From positions 124,001-188,000 of the forward strand of contig JAFLDS010000006.1 in the NCBI GenBank assembly GCA_017302295.1: DNA of 64,000 bases, given 5' to 3'. Of the stretch, positions 43,823 through 53,017 are shown in pieces. The notes under the pieces are model-generated. The model made no database searches, was not told the DNA's origin, and saw only the letters and a list, made by a program, of their open reading frames with translations. The position numbers and the translations under genes were made by a program. The stretch is from Thauera sp. GTDB lineage: Bacteria > Pseudomonadota > Gammaproteobacteria > Burkholderiales > Rhodocyclaceae. Position 1 is the stretch's first letter; each line of letters starts with the position of its first letter.

Positions 43823-44275
43823 TCAGCGGTAATGCGTGATCAACTCGAGCGGATAGCGCCGCCCGGCGATCCAGTCGTCCACGCACTGCAGGATCAACGG
43901 ACTGCGATGGCGGTCACGCGTGGCGAGCATTTCATCGCGCGTCATCCATACCGGGCGCACGATCCCCGCGTCCAGCGCCCGACCGACCTCTTCGCCACTC
44001 ACCCGGCCGGCGAAGGCAAAACGCAGGTAGGTGATGTCGCCCTGCGGTCGCGGCCATTGATACACACCGACGAGATACTCCGGCACGAAATGGTGCGCCG
44101 TCTCCTCGAGCGCCTCGCGGATGCTCGCCTCGACGAGGGATTCGCCCTCCTCGAGATGGCCGGCCGGCTGATTGAAGCGCAAGCCGTCGGGGGTCTCCTC
44201 CTCGACGAGCAGGAAGCGCCCGTCGCGCTCGATCACCGCGGCAACGGTGACGTTCGGTTTCCAGCTGCGATCCAT
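43823..44275 (-). CDS. nudJ: Nudix hydrolase NudJ-like
   Basis: A 150-residue Nudix enzyme. It starts with KPNVTVAAVIERDGRFLLVEEE; the Nudix box is AGHLEEGESLVEASIREALEETA and VYQWPRPQGDITYLRFAFAG follows. The HLEEGES and LVEASIREALEET forms are those of the NudJ/phosphohydrolase group, which acts on HMP-pyrophosphate and nucleoside di/triphosphates. It is the first gene of the nudJ-unknown-mnmA string and diverges from ilvE. Confidence 0.88.
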   Translation of the reverse strand: MDRSWKPNVTVAAVIERDGRFLLVEEETPDGLRFNQPAGHLEEGESLVEASIREALEETAHHFVPEYLVGVYQWPRPQGDITYLRFAFAGRVSGEEVGRALDAGIVRPVWMTRDEMLATRDRHRSPLILQCVDDWIAGRRYPLELITHYR

Positions 44276-44446
44276 GCATCCCGCCTCGATAAACGCAATG
44301 CTGCGATTTTAGCGCGGCAGAGGCGCGCCATGCCCGCCCGCCGGCACGTCGGCGACGATATGCGCCCGCCTTTGCGCTAGAATCTGCAAGTTCTGCTCGG
44401 GCTGGCCGGGCGATTTCAAACATTTCTCGAGTTGGAGATCCGAATC

Positions 44447-45367
44447 ATGTCCATGGCTGACCGCGACGGTTTCATCTGGCAAGACGGAAAGCTCGTTCCG
44501 TGGCGAGAGGCGACCACGCACGTGCTGACCCATTCCCTGCACTACGGCCTGGCCGTATTCGAGGGCGTCCGCGCGTACAACACGGCCAAGGGCACCGCGA
44601 TCTTCCGCCTCGCCGAGCACACCCAGCGCCTGATCAACTCGGCCAAGATCTACATGATGGACATCCCGTACTCCAAGGATGAACTCATGGAAGCGCAGAA
44701 GGAAGTCGTGCGCGCCAACAAGCTCGAGTCGTGCTACCTGCGTCCGCTGGCCTTCTACGGTTCGGAAAAGATGGGCATCTCCACCGTCGGCGCCAAGGTA
44801 CATGTCATCATCGCCGCCTGGCCGTGGGGCGCCTACCTGGGCGAGGAAGGCCTGGAGAAGGGCATCCGCGTCAAGGTGTCGTCCTACACGCGCCACCACG
44901 TCAACTCGACGATGCCACGCGCCAAGCTGTCGGGCACCTATCCCAATTCCATCCTCGCCAACCTCGAGGTCACCCGCCAGGGCTACGACGAGGCGCTGCT
45001 GCTCGACAACCAGGGCTTCGTCGCCGAGGGCGCGGGCGAGAACCTCTTCATCGTGCGTGATGGCAAGATCTACGAACCCGAGATCGCCTCGGCGCTGACC
45101 GGCATCACCCGAGACTCGATCCACGCCATCGCGCGCGAGCTCGGCTACGAAATCACCACTAAGCGCCTGACCCGCGACGACATCTATCTCGCCGACGAAG
45201 CCTTCTTCACCGGCACCGCCGCCGAAGTCACGCCGATCCGCGAACTCGACGACCGCAAGATCGGCGAAGGCAAGCGTGGCCCGATCACCGCGAGGATCCA
45301 GGCGCGGTTCTTCGACGTGGTCGGCGGCAAGGCGCCGGAATACGACAACTGGCTCGCCTACATCTGA
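44447..45367 (+). CDS. ilvE: Branched-chain amino acid aminotransferase
   Basis: A PLP enzyme of 306 residues, class IV fold, that converts leucine, isoleucine and valine to their keto acids. Family blocks are HSLHYGLAVFEGVRAYNTA, RLAEHTQRLINSAKI, the PLP-lysine region NSTMPRAKLSGTYPNSILANLE, and LLLDNQGFVAEGAGENLFIV. The start at 44447 has GGAGA about 8 bases upstream; a five-codon longer frame exists. A TAGAAT -10-like hexamer at 44378-44383 is the likely promoter. It is followed after 18 bases by the zf-CHCC gene. Confidence 0.95.
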   Translation: MSMADRDGFIWQDGKLVPWREATTHVLTHSLHYGLAVFEGVRAYNTAKGTAIFRLAEHTQRLINSAKIYMMDIPYSKDELMEAQKEVVRANKLESCYLRPLAFYGSEKMGISTVGAKVHVIIAAWPWGAYLGEEGLEKGIRVKVSSYTRHHVNSTMPRAKLSGTYPNSILANLEVTRQGYDEALLLDNQGFVAEGAGENLFIVRDGKIYEPEIASALTGITRDSIHAIARELGYEITTKRLTRDDIYLADEAFFTGTAAEVTPIRELDDRKIGEGKRGPITARIQARFFDVVGGKAPEYDNWLAYI

Positions 45368-45385
45368 CAAGGGAGAGTGTCCGCC

Positions 45386-45586
45386 ATGGTCGAGAACACC
45401 GACAAGACGCAGGCCGTCGCCGTTAGCGCCAAGGATCTGCCGCTGCACTGTCCGCCGCCGGGCGCCCCGCTGTGGGCGCGCCATCCGCGCGTCTTCCTCG
45501 ACGTGCTGAAAACCGGCGAAGTCGTCTGCCCCTATTGCAGCGCGCACTACGTCTTCACCGGCGAGCGCCCGAAGGGCCACCACTGA
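45386..45586 (+). CDS. zf-CHCC zinc-finger domain protein
   Basis: A 66-residue protein with the C-terminal zinc-finger pattern GEVVCPYCSAHYVF and the family lead-in HCPPPGAPLWARHPRVFLDVL. It is the bacterial relative of the zinc-binding part of the complex I accessory subunit NDUFS6; its role in bacteria is not established. A GTG at 45377 is possible, but the ATG at 45386 has GGGAG at correct distance. It is linked to ilvE, an arrangement seen in betaproteobacteria, and is followed by a terminator. Confidence 0.88.
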   Translation: MVENTDKTQAVAVSAKDLPLHCPPPGAPLWARHPRVFLDVLKTGEVVCPYCSAHYVFTGERPKGHH

Positions 45587-45615
45587 ACCCGGCCATCGCT
45601 GGCCGGTCTGTGACG

Positions 45616-45646
45616 ACACGGGGGCGCTTTGCCCCCGTGTGCTTTT
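45616..45646 (+). terminator. Rho-independent terminator after ilvE and zf-CHCC gene
   Basis: A 10-bp stem ACACGGGGGC / GCCCCCGTGT with a 5-base loop, followed by GCTTTT. It is placed 30 bases after the zf-CHCC stop. Confidence 0.85.
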
Positions 45647-45648
45647 CG

Positions 45649-45661
45649 CCCCCCCCCCCCC
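45649..45661. repeat. Homopolymeric tract of 13 C residues
   Basis: A run of 13 C lies directly after the ilvE operon terminator and 71 bases before the next ATG (45733). It is in a spacer that would carry the promoter of the NTF2-like gene. Confidence 0.9.
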
Positions 45662-45732
45662 GCGCGGCGCGGCAAGCACTCAGCCAGCACTTCCCGCCCC
45701 CGCCCGCTAAGAACCACCCTTCGAACGACGCC

Positions 45733-46161
45733 ATGAGCAAACCGATCTACACCTCGTCCGCCGATGCCGAAGCCGCCTTCTACGACGCACTGGCGCGCTC
45801 CGACCTCGACAAGATGATGTCCGTGTGGGCGGAGGACGAGGAGGTCGTCTGCATCCACCCCGGCGGTCCGCGCCTCGTGGGGCTGGCCGATATCCGCGAG
45901 ATCTGGCGCCAGATGATGGCCAACGGCGCGCGCCTCGACATCGAAGTCAGCCAGGCGGTGGTGACCGGAAACGCGATGATGGCTGTCCATAGCGTGTTCG
46001 AGCGCATCAGCCTCGCCGAAGCGGGCCGCCGCAGCCCGCTGATCGCGGCCACCAACGTGTACATGCGCGGTGCGCTGGGCTGGCGCATGGTGATGCACCA
46101 TGCCTCGCCCGTGCCCGCCACCGACCCGCTCGCCGATCTGGCGCCGCGTGTCGTCCACTGA
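45733..46161 (+). CDS. NTF2/SnoaL-like fold protein
   Basis: A 142-residue single-domain protein (SADAEAAFYDALARSDLDKMMSVWAEDEEVVCIHPGG, then GLADIREIWRQMM and AATNVYMRGALGWRMVMHHASP). This is the DUF4440/SnoaL-like layout: an N-terminal helix, VW(A)xDExVxCIHPGG and a closing GWRMVMHHASP strand. The fold often binds small hydrophobic ligands, and no activity can be assigned. It is 4 bases ahead of the YheT-like hydrolase start, so the two are surely co-transcribed. Confidence 0.85.
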   Translation: MSKPIYTSSADAEAAFYDALARSDLDKMMSVWAEDEEVVCIHPGGPRLVGLADIREIWRQMMANGARLDIEVSQAVVTGNAMMAVHSVFERISLAEAGRRSPLIAATNVYMRGALGWRMVMHHASPVPATDPLADLAPRVVH

Positions 46162-46165
46162 GTCG

Positions 46166-47146
46166 ATGAGTGCGGCCGGCCGGGACTATCGCGCGCCCTG
46201 GTGGCTGCCCGGCGGCCACCTGCAGACCATCTGGCCCCTCGCGCGCAAGGGCCCGTTGCCCGTTTACCGCCGCGAGCGCTGGGACACGCCCGATGGCGAC
46301 TTCGTCGATCTCGACTGGACGCCCAACAACCGCGAGGATGCGCCGCTTGTGGTGCTGCTCCACGGCCTCGAGGGCTCCAGCCGCTCCCACTATGCGCGCG
46401 CAGTGATGCGCGCCGCCGCTGCACGCGGCTGGCGCGGCGTGGTGCCGCATTTTCGCGGCTGCTCCGGCACGCCCAACCGGCTCGCCCGCGCCTACCACTC
46501 GGGCGACAGCGACGAGATCGACTGGCTGCTGCGCCGCCTGCAGCGCCTCGCCGGCACGGCGCCGCTGTTCGCGGTGGGCGTGTCGCTTGGCGGCAATGCG
46601 CTGCTGAAATGGCTGGGCGAACGAGAATCTGCCGCGCGCGAGCGGGTGGCCGCGGCGGCTTCGGTCTGCGCGCCGCTCGACCTGACCCTTTCGGGACACG
46701 CCCTCGGCCGCGGCTTCAACCGGCTCTACACCCTGCATTTCCTCGACACGCTCAAGCGCAAGGCGCTCGACAAATGCGCCCGCTATCCCGGGCGCTTCGA
46801 CGCCGAGCGCATTCGCAGCGCACGCACCCTGTTCGACTTCGACGACGCCTACACCGGCCCCGCACATGGCTTTGCCGGCGCCGCCGACTACTGGCGGCGA
46901 GCCTCGAGCAAACCCTGGCTGCAGGCGATCCGCGTGCCGACCCTGCTGCTGAACGCCGCCAACGACAGCTTCGTGCCGCCGGCCGCGCTGCCCTCGAACG
47001 CGGAGCTGTCACCCGCGGTGCGCTTCGAGTGCCCCTCGGGTGGCGGTCACGTCGGTTTTCTGGGCGCTCCCTGGCCGGGCAGCCAGGACTGGCTCGCCGA
47101 CAGGCTGCTGAGGCATTTCGACACAAGCCCGGAACCGTACATCTGA
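46166..47146 (+). CDS. YheT-family alpha/beta hydrolase
   Basis: A hydrolase of 326 residues. The N-terminal YRAPWWLPGGHLQTIWP is the signature of the YheT/UPF0017 group. The oxyanion motif is LLHGLEGSSRSHYARA, the nucleophile lies in AVGVSLGGNALLKWLG, the acid in LLLNAANDSFVPP and the catalytic His in SGGGHVGFLG. Relatives act as esterases on short acyl chains; the natural substrate is unknown. The start at 46166 follows the NTF2-like stop by 4 bases. Confidence 0.9.
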   Translation: MSAAGRDYRAPWWLPGGHLQTIWPLARKGPLPVYRRERWDTPDGDFVDLDWTPNNREDAPLVVLLHGLEGSSRSHYARAVMRAAAARGWRGVVPHFRGCSGTPNRLARAYHSGDSDEIDWLLRRLQRLAGTAPLFAVGVSLGGNALLKWLGERESAARERVAAAASVCAPLDLTLSGHALGRGFNRLYTLHFLDTLKRKALDKCARYPGRFDAERIRSARTLFDFDDAYTGPAHGFAGAADYWRRASSKPWLQAIRVPTLLLNAANDSFVPPAALPSNAELSPAVRFECPSGGGHVGFLGAPWPGSQDWLADRLLRHFDTSPEPYI

Positions 47147-47203
47147 CATACTCGCCAGCCTGCATCACGCTTCCACGTTTCCAATCGCAACGCCCATCCC
47201 GCC

Positions 47204-48595
47204 ATGAACCGACCCGCCCACGCCCTGCCCGCCCCCGAAATCTTCAAGGCCTATGACATCCGCGGCATCGTCGATACTGTGCTCACCCCCGACGCGGTGC
47301 GCGCCATCGGCCACGCCCTCGGCTCCGAAGCGGTGGCGCGCAACCAGCGTGCGATCGCCGTCGGCCGCGACGGCCGCCTGTCCGGTCCGGCGCTCGCCGG
47401 TGCGCTCGCCGACGGCATCCGCGCCGCTGGCGTGGACGTCATCGACATCGGCTGTGTGCCCACGCCGCTGACCTACTACGCCGCCTACCAGCTCGGCTGC
47501 GATTCCTGCGTGTCGGTCACCGGCAGCCACAACCCGCCCGACTACAACGGCCTCAAGATGGTGCTCGCCGGGCAGACGCTGTTTGGCGACATGATCCAGT
47601 CGCTGCGCCGGCGCATCGCCGAGGGCGACCTCGCCCACGGCGCAGGCAAACTGACGCAGGCCGACGTCGGCGCCGCCTACATCGACCGCGTCGCCGGCGA
47701 CGTCAAGCTCGCGCGGCCGATGAAGATCGTCATCGACTGCGGCAACGGCGTGGCCGGCGGCATCGCACCCGAACTTTTCCGGCGTCTGGGCTGCGAGGTG
47801 GTCGAGCTTTTCTGCGAGGTCGACGGCAGCTTCCCCAACCACCACCCCGATCCGTCCAAGCCCGAGAACCTGCAGGACGTGATCCGCGCGCTGCGCGACA
47901 CCGACGCCGAGCTCGGCCTCGCCTTCGACGGCGACGGCGACCGCCTCGGCGTCGTGACCAAGGACGGCGAGATCATCTACCCCGACCGCCAGCTGATGCT
48001 GTTCGCCGAGGACGTGCTCAGCCGCGTTCCGGGCGGCGAGATCATCTTCGACGTGAAATGCACCCGCAACCTCGCGCCCTGGATCCGGGCGCGCGGCGGC
48101 AAGCCGACGATGTGGAACACCGGTCACGCGCTGGTGAAGGCTAAGCTGAAGGAGACCGGCGCACCGCTGGCCGGCGAGATGAGCGGCCACATGTTCTTCA
48201 AGGAGCGCTGGTTCGGCTTCGACGACGGCCTTTATTCCGGCGCCCGCCTGCTGGAGATCCTGTCCGCCCGCCCCGACGCCAACGCCGCGCTGAAGGCGCT
48301 GCCCAACGCGGTGAGCACGCCGGAGCTGAACCTGAAGATGGCCGAAGGCGAACCTTTCGAACTGGTGAAGCGCCTGAAGGAGGCCGCACGCTTCGACGGC
48401 GCGGTGGAGACGATCACCCTCGACGGCGTGCGCGTCGAATACGCCGACGGCTTCGGCCTCGCCCGCCCGTCCAACACCACGCCGGTCGTCGTGCTGCGCT
48501 TCGAAGCCGACGACGAGGCCGCGCTCGCGCGCATCCAGGCCGCGTTCCGCATGGCGATCGACGGTGTGTGGCCGGGTTTGGCGCTGCCGTTCTGA
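47204..48595 (+). CDS. Phosphomannomutase/phosphoglucomutase
   Basis: An AlgC/ManB-type enzyme of 463 residues that interconverts hexose 1- and 6-phosphates for nucleotide-sugar and exopolysaccharide synthesis. It has the family lead IFKAYDIRGIV, the phosphoserine loop VTGSHNPPDYNGLK with Ser108, the magnesium loop LAFDGDGDRLGVV, the sugar-specificity loop GEMSGHMFFKERWFGFDDG and a C-terminal phosphate-binding RPSNTTPVVVLRFEA. The GEMSGH form fits dual mannose/glucose use. It stands 57 bases after the hydrolase gene. Confidence 0.94.
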   Translation: MNRPAHALPAPEIFKAYDIRGIVDTVLTPDAVRAIGHALGSEAVARNQRAIAVGRDGRLSGPALAGALADGIRAAGVDVIDIGCVPTPLTYYAAYQLGCDSCVSVTGSHNPPDYNGLKMVLAGQTLFGDMIQSLRRRIAEGDLAHGAGKLTQADVGAAYIDRVAGDVKLARPMKIVIDCGNGVAGGIAPELFRRLGCEVVELFCEVDGSFPNHHPDPSKPENLQDVIRALRDTDAELGLAFDGDGDRLGVVTKDGEIIYPDRQLMLFAEDVLSRVPGGEIIFDVKCTRNLAPWIRARGGKPTMWNTGHALVKAKLKETGAPLAGEMSGHMFFKERWFGFDDGLYSGARLLEILSARPDANAALKALPNAVSTPELNLKMAEGEPFELVKRLKEAARFDGAVETITLDGVRVEYADGFGLARPSNTTPVVVLRFEADDEAALARIQAAFRMAIDGVWPGLALPF

Positions 48596-48630
48596 CCGTG
48601 GAGGCGACAAGGGCCATTCGCCCCTCTGCG

Positions 48631-48660
48631 CCTCCATACGCCTCCATACGCCTCCATACG
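48631..48660. repeat. Three direct copies of a 10-base unit
   Basis: The unit CCTCCATACG occurs three times in a row, followed by a decayed fourth copy (CCTGCTATCC). It lies between the convergent mutase and cupin genes, outside any coding sequence. Confidence 0.9.
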
Positions 48661-48674
48661 CCTGCTATCCGGCT

Positions 48675-49025
48675 CTATTCGCCCTTCGCGCCGCGCAGCA
48701 TCACCAGCAGCATCTTGAACGGCCCCGCCGGATCGACCGCATGGGGCGTGTTCGCCGGCATCAGCAGTGCGTCACCCTCGCCCAGGCTGTGGCTCACGCC
48801 GCCGAGGCGGACGTCGGCCCGCCCCTCGACGCCGATCACCAGCGCGTCGAACGGCGCGGTGTGCTCGCTGAGCCCTTCGCCGTCAGCGAAGGCAAACAGG
48901 GTGACGCTGCCGGCGGCGTTTTTCACCAGCATCCGGCTGACGATGGCCTGTTCCTGGAACTGAAGCATCCGCTGCAGGTTTTCCACCTTTGGCGGTGCGT
49001 CGGACAGCTTGCTGGATGTGCTCAT
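48675..49025 (-). CDS. Cupin-domain protein
   Basis: A small 116-residue single cupin. The second half has the barrel pattern FADGEGLSEHTAPFDALVIGVEGRADVRLGG and LGEGDALLMPANTPHAVDPAGPFKMLLVM. Metal-binding positions are partly kept (EH in motif 1 and PH in motif 2). Such proteins bind small molecules or metals without a defined reaction. AAGGGAG lies before the ATG. No partner is evident. Confidence 0.85.
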   Translation of the reverse strand: MSTSSKLSDAPPKVENLQRMLQFQEQAIVSRMLVKNAAGSVTLFAFADGEGLSEHTAPFDALVIGVEGRADVRLGGVSHSLGEGDALLMPANTPHAVDPAGPFKMLLVMLRGAKGE

Positions 49026-49147
49026 GGCGCTGCTCCCTTGCGTCAGTAAGGATAGGGGCATGTTAGCCCGCTTTTTGCCGCGACTGGCCTCACGCTGCGC
49101 CCCGCCGCCCATACCTGCCCTCGCTTCGCCGAACCTGTCACAAGCAC

Positions 49148-51154
49148 TCACCGCGCGTCGCGCAACCGTCCCTCCGCTTCGTCCGCGCTCTCGAACAACT
49201 GCGGCGCGATGTCCTGCTTCTGCAGCGCCTCGCCCAGTTTCATGCGCAGGAAGGTGTTGGCGGTGTAGCGCGTCACGTCCATATAGTGGCGCTCCATCAG
49301 GCCCTTCACCATCCAGATGTAGTCGTCCACCAGTTCGGGGACGATGGAGAAACGGTCGTAATTGACGATCGCATTGACCTTGCGCCCGATCGGCGCGAGC
49401 GCGTCGCCGACCGCCTGCGCGATGCGCTCGATGTCTTCTGCGCTGCGCACCGACAAGCCCTCGAAATTGACGAAGAAGAGGTTCTGCTGCGCGTCGTAGG
49501 AGAGCCGATCGGCGAGCGGCATCTCCAGCAGGTCTCGACGCAGCCCCATCGGTTCGGCGCGAAAGATGCGCGCATCCATTATGGCCGGCGGGCGCCTCAT
49601 GACCGGCGTGAACGCCATCTGCTCGAGGATGTCTTTCTGCAGATCCACGCCAGGGGCGATCTCGATCAGTTCGAGCCCCTCGGAACACAGCCGGAAGACG
49701 CATCGCTCGGTGATATAGAGCACGGTCTTGTTGCGCCTGATCGCCTCGGCGCCGCTGAATGTGCGGTGTTCCACCTCATCGACGAACTTGCGCGCCCGAC
49801 CGTCCTCGACGATGCGAAGGCTGCCCTCCTCCAGCGCGACCTTGAGCTCGCCTGCAGTGAAGGTACCGACGAAGACGACCTTCTTCGCATTTTGCGAGAT
49901 GTTGATGAAGCCGCCCGCCCCGGCCAGGCGCGGGCCGAACTTCGACACGTTGAGATTGCCTTCCCGGTCGGCCTGCGCCAGGCCGAGGAAGGCGATGTCG
50001 AGGCCGCCACCGTCGTAGAAGTCGAACTGGCTGGGCTGGTCGATGACGGCCTGGGTATTCACGGCCGCCCCAAAGTTGAGACCGCCCGCCGGAATGCCGC
50101 CGATCACGCCGGGCTCGGCGGTCAGCGTCACCAGGTCGATGACCTGCTCCTCGGCGGCGATGCTGGCCACGCCCTCCGGCATGCCGATGCCCAGGTTCAC
50201 TACCGCATCCGACTTCAGCTCCATTGCCGCGCGGCGGGCGATGATCTTGCGTTCGGTCATCGCCATGCAGCCGATCGCCGACATGGGCACGCGGATCTCG
50301 CCGGAGAACGCCGGGCTGTATTGCTCGCTGTAGGTCTGCATGTGGTGCTCGGGCTTCTCGGCGACCACCACGCAGTCGACCAGCACGCCCGGCACCTGCA
50401 CCTGCCGCGGGTTCAGCGAGCCGCGCTCGGCCACGCGCTCGACCTGGGCGATGACGATGCCGCCCGAATTGCGTGCAGCCATCGCGATCGCCCGCGCTTC
50501 CAGCGTCAGCGCCTCCCTCTCCATCGTCAGGTTGCCGTCGGGGTCAGCGGTGGTGGCGCGGATGATGCCGACATGGACCGGAAATGCCTTGTAGAACAGG
50601 CACTCCTCGCCATCGATCTCCATCAGGCGCACGAGCTCCTGCGTGGTGCGATCGTTGAGCTTGCCGCCGCCGAAGCGCGGATCGACGAAGGTGCCGATCC
50701 CGACCCGCGTCAGCGTGCCCGGCTTGCCGGCGGCGATGTCGCGGAACAGGTGCGAGATCACGCCCTGCGGCAGATTCCAGGCCTCGATGCGGTTCGACAC
50801 CGCCAGTTGCTGCAGCTTCGGCACCAGGCCCCAGTGGCCGCCGATCACCCTGCCCACCAGGCCTTCGTGGCCGAGGTGGTTGAGGCCGCGCTCCTTTCCA
50901 TCGCCCTGCCCGGCAGCATAAACGAGGGTCAGATTGCGCGGGCTGCCCGGCTCGCGCCCCTCGGCTTCGTCACCCGCGACGAAGCGCTGTTCCAGCGCGA
51001 CGGCGATGCTCTCGGCAAAGCCGATGCCGACGAAGCCGCCCGTGGCGACGGTGTCGCCATCGCGGATCAGTCGCACGGCCTGACGGGCGGTCATGATCTT
51101 GCCTGTATCGGATGCGCGCAGCGACGCGGCCATGGGATGACGGGCGCTCGGCAT
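49148..51154 (-). CDS. Fused acyl-CoA:acetate/3-ketoacid CoA transferase
   Basis: A 668-residue CoA transferase with both halves in one chain. The N-terminal half has [18 protein letters not shown] and [28 protein letters not shown]. The C-terminal half has the catalytic Glu327 in [18 protein letters not shown] and the stretch [21 protein letters not shown]. The family (YdiF/propionate CoA transferase) is normally about 520-530 residues; here about 130 extra residues follow ([52 protein letters not shown]). AGGAG lies before the ATG. It follows the GntP-type permease by about 170 bases and probably serves activation of imported carboxylates such as hydroxybutyrate or acetoacetate. Confidence 0.88.
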   Translation of the reverse strand: MPSARHPMAASLRASDTGKIMTARQAVRLIRDGDTVATGGFVGIGFAESIAVALEQRFVAGDEAEGREPGSPRNLTLVYAAGQGDGKERGLNHLGHEGLVGRVIGGHWGLVPKLQQLAVSNRIEAWNLPQGVISHLFRDIAAGKPGTLTRVGIGTFVDPRFGGGKLNDRTTQELVRLMEIDGEECLFYKAFPVHVGIIRATTADPDGNLTMEREALTLEARAIAMAARNSGGIVIAQVERVAERGSLNPRQVQVPGVLVDCVVVAEKPEHHMQTYSEQYSPAFSGEIRVPMSAIGCMAMTERKIIARRAAMELKSDAVVNLGIGMPEGVASIAAEEQVIDLVTLTAEPGVIGGIPAGGLNFGAAVNTQAVIDQPSQFDFYDGGGLDIAFLGLAQADREGNLNVSKFGPRLAGAGGFINISQNAKKVVFVGTFTAGELKVALEEGSLRIVEDGRARKFVDEVEHRTFSGAEAIRRNKTVLYITERCVFRLCSEGLELIEIAPGVDLQKDILEQMAFTPVMRRPPAIMDARIFRAEPMGLRRDLLEMPLADRLSYDAQQNLFFVNFEGLSVRSAEDIERIAQAVGDALAPIGRKVNAIVNYDRFSIVPELVDDYIWMVKGLMERHYMDVTRYTANTFLRMKLGEALQKQDIAPQLFESADEAEGRLRDAR

Positions 51155-51327
51155 GTTTTGTCTCCTCTTCCTGCGGGGCGGGCAGGGTCTGCCCTGTTCG
51201 ATCGCGCCACCGGCACGGCGCGGGATGCAAAGTGCTGGGGCGCAACAGTCGCGATCCTGCGCCGCGGCTACGGCCTCTTGCAAGCAGGGTGGTTCGGCGC
51301 CCGACGGACGCCGGATCGCGCGCCATG

Positions 51328-52719
51328 TCAGAAGCTGCCGAACAAGGTGCCGAGCGTGACCACGACCACCAGCGCCACCAGCGGAATAAGAACGGTATTC
51401 ACCGCGATGAAACCGTAGGACTCGCGGTGCGTCAGCCGGCAGATCGCCAGCAGCGAGATCACCGCGCCGTTGTGTGGCAGCGAGTCCATGCAGCCCGACG
51501 CCATCGCCGCGACGCGGTGCAGCAGTTCGGGACTGATGCCCGCGGCGTTGGCCATCGCCAGGTATTCCGCGCCCAGCGTCTTGAGTGCAATCGACATGCC
51601 TCCCGAGGCGGAGCCGGTGATGCCGGCGAGCACGTTCACCGCCACCGCCTCCGAGATCAGCGGGTTGCCCGGGGCGATGCCCAGCACCAGGTCGCGGATG
51701 ATGACGAAACCCGCGAGCGAGGCGATCACGGTGCCGTAGCCGACTTCGGTCGCGGTGTTGAGAATGGGCAGCATGGAGCCGAAAGCGCCTTCGTTGACCG
51801 TCTTCATCAGGTCGGTCCAACGCTTCCAGTGCATCGCGATCAGCAGCAGGATGGCGGCCGACAGGGCAACGATGATCGCCCAGATGCCGATCAGCGAGCG
51901 CGCGTCCTTCAGCCCGCCGTATTCCGGTTTGGCGAGGTAGCTGGTGTCGATGCCGGGCAAGACCTGCTTGGCCATCACGAAGTTCAGCACGATCACCACC
52001 AGGATGGGCAGCAGCGCAGCGAAGAAGCCAGGGGTCGGCTGGTTCGCATCCACCGCATCGGGCTCCCCACGGTGGTGGCCATAACCTTCGCCAGCCGCCA
52101 TCAGCTTGCGCGCCTGGCCGCTCAGCCACCAGGTGCCGAGGCCGAACATGATCAGGCCGCCGATCAGGCCCAGGCCCGGCGCGGCAAAGGCGTCGGTGCC
52201 GAAGAAGGGGCTGGGGATGGCGTTCTGGATCGCCGGAGTGCCCGGCAGCGCGGTCATGGTAAAGGTGAAGGAGCCGAGCGCGATCGCCCCCGGGATCACG
52301 CGCTTGGGGATGCCGGCCTCGCGGAACAGCGCCGCGCCGATCGGATACACCGCGAAGGCAACGACGAACAGCGATACGCCGCCATAGGTCAGCAGGCCGC
52401 AGGCAAGCACGATGGCCAGCACCGCGCGCTGCTTGCCGACCTTCGCCACGATGGCATGGGCGATGGCGCGCGCCGAGCCGGAATCGTCCATCAGCTTGCC
52501 GAACAGCGCACCGAGCAGGAACAGCGGGAAGAACTGGATCAGATAGCCGCCCATCGCCTTCATGAAGACCTGGGTGTAGGTCGGCAGCAGCAACATCGCC
52601 TCGCCCGACATCAGCACGGCGAGAAGCGCCAGCAGCGGCGCGAGGACGAGTACGTTGAGGCCGCGGTACGCGAGATACATCAGCAGCGCGAGCGAAAGCA
52701 GGATGCCTAGAGTGCCCAT
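51328..52719 (-). CDS. GntP-family carboxylate permease
   Basis: An inner-membrane transporter of 463 residues with about 12 hydrophobic helices ([35 protein letters not shown] at the start). It has [41 protein letters not shown] and the conserved [21 protein letters not shown] near the end. The family moves gluconate or short hydroxy and keto acids; this branch is close to hydroxybutyrate permeases. GGAGG precedes the ATG. Upstream is a sigma-54 promoter with operators. It is the first gene of the permease-CoA transferase pair. Confidence 0.9.
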   Translation of the reverse strand: MGTLGILLSLALLMYLAYRGLNVLVLAPLLALLAVLMSGEAMLLLPTYTQVFMKAMGGYLIQFFPLFLLGALFGKLMDDSGSARAIAHAIVAKVGKQRAVLAIVLACGLLTYGGVSLFVVAFAVYPIGAALFREAGIPKRVIPGAIALGSFTFTMTALPGTPAIQNAIPSPFFGTDAFAAPGLGLIGGLIMFGLGTWWLSGQARKLMAAGEGYGHHRGEPDAVDANQPTPGFFAALLPILVVIVLNFVMAKQVLPGIDTSYLAKPEYGGLKDARSLIGIWAIIVALSAAILLLIAMHWKRWTDLMKTVNEGAFGSMLPILNTATEVGYGTVIASLAGFVIIRDLVLGIAPGNPLISEAVAVNVLAGITGSASGGMSIALKTLGAEYLAMANAAGISPELLHRVAAMASGCMDSLPHNGAVISLLAICRLTHRESYGFIAVNTVLIPLVALVVVVTLGTLFGSF

Positions 52720-52788
52720 GGGGCCGTCCCTCCGGTGTGGTCTTGTCGATATGGCCGGCAGCGGATGCCGCGGTCTGGCGGTGTCATC

Positions 52789-52803
52789 GCACGAGCCGTG
52801 CCA
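52789..52803 (-). promoter_or_regulatory. Sigma-54 promoter for the GntP permease/CoA transferase operon
   Basis: The minus strand reads TGGCACG-GCTC-GTGC. The -24 element is a perfect TGGCACG and the GG-N10-GC spacing is kept. Only the first T of TTGC differs. Transcription would start near 52777, about 58 bases before the permease ATG. Confidence 0.8.
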
Positions 52804-52875
52804 GGTCGGAGCGACGACGGCGCGAGCAGCGCCAAGGACGGAGGGATCGGCGCGAAAGCCTTGTATTTATTGAAA

Positions 52876-52888
52876 CATCAACTGATTT
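52876..52888. promoter_or_regulatory. IHF-like site in an AT-rich stretch
   Basis: CATCAA-CTGA-TTT resembles WATCAA-N4-TTR with a mismatch at each end. It lies inside an unusually AT-rich stretch (52861-52905) midway between the operators and the sigma-54 promoter, the normal place for an IHF bend. Confidence 0.5.
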
Positions 52889-52954
52889 TATTATTGATGA
52901 TCGTGCGAGCAAGGCGCACTGCGCCGATGAAAAGTCGTCCTCCATGATGGACAT

Positions 52955-53001
52955 GTCCAGATTTTTGGACTCATGACACATATCAGTCCAGAAACCTGGA
53001 C
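52955..53001. promoter_or_regulatory. Paired activator operators GTCCA-N6-TGGAC
   Basis: Two inverted repeats with identical arms and spacing, GTCCA-N6-TGGAC, occur at 52955-52970 and 52986-53001. Their centres are 31 bases apart, three helical turns. They are about 185 and 216 bases upstream of the predicted sigma-54 start, and directly next to the end of the activator gene. A 12-base perfect palindrome (TGGACATGTCCA, 52948-52959) overlaps the first. Confidence 0.75.
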
Positions 53002-53017
53002 TCCACCCCCTGCCTGT

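Noticed and set aside
48631-48660. CRISPR-like array
   Set aside because: The three units are contiguous 10-base repeats with no spacers.
49286-51418. A 710-codon open frame opposite the CoA transferase gene
   Set aside because: Composition typical of antisense frames, no ribosome-binding site or family pattern.
51155-52129. Upstream extension of the CoA transferase frame, nearly 1000 codons in total
   Set aside because: The extension runs antiparallel in frame through the permease gene; the ATG at 51154 has a good ribosome-binding site and starts the family homology.
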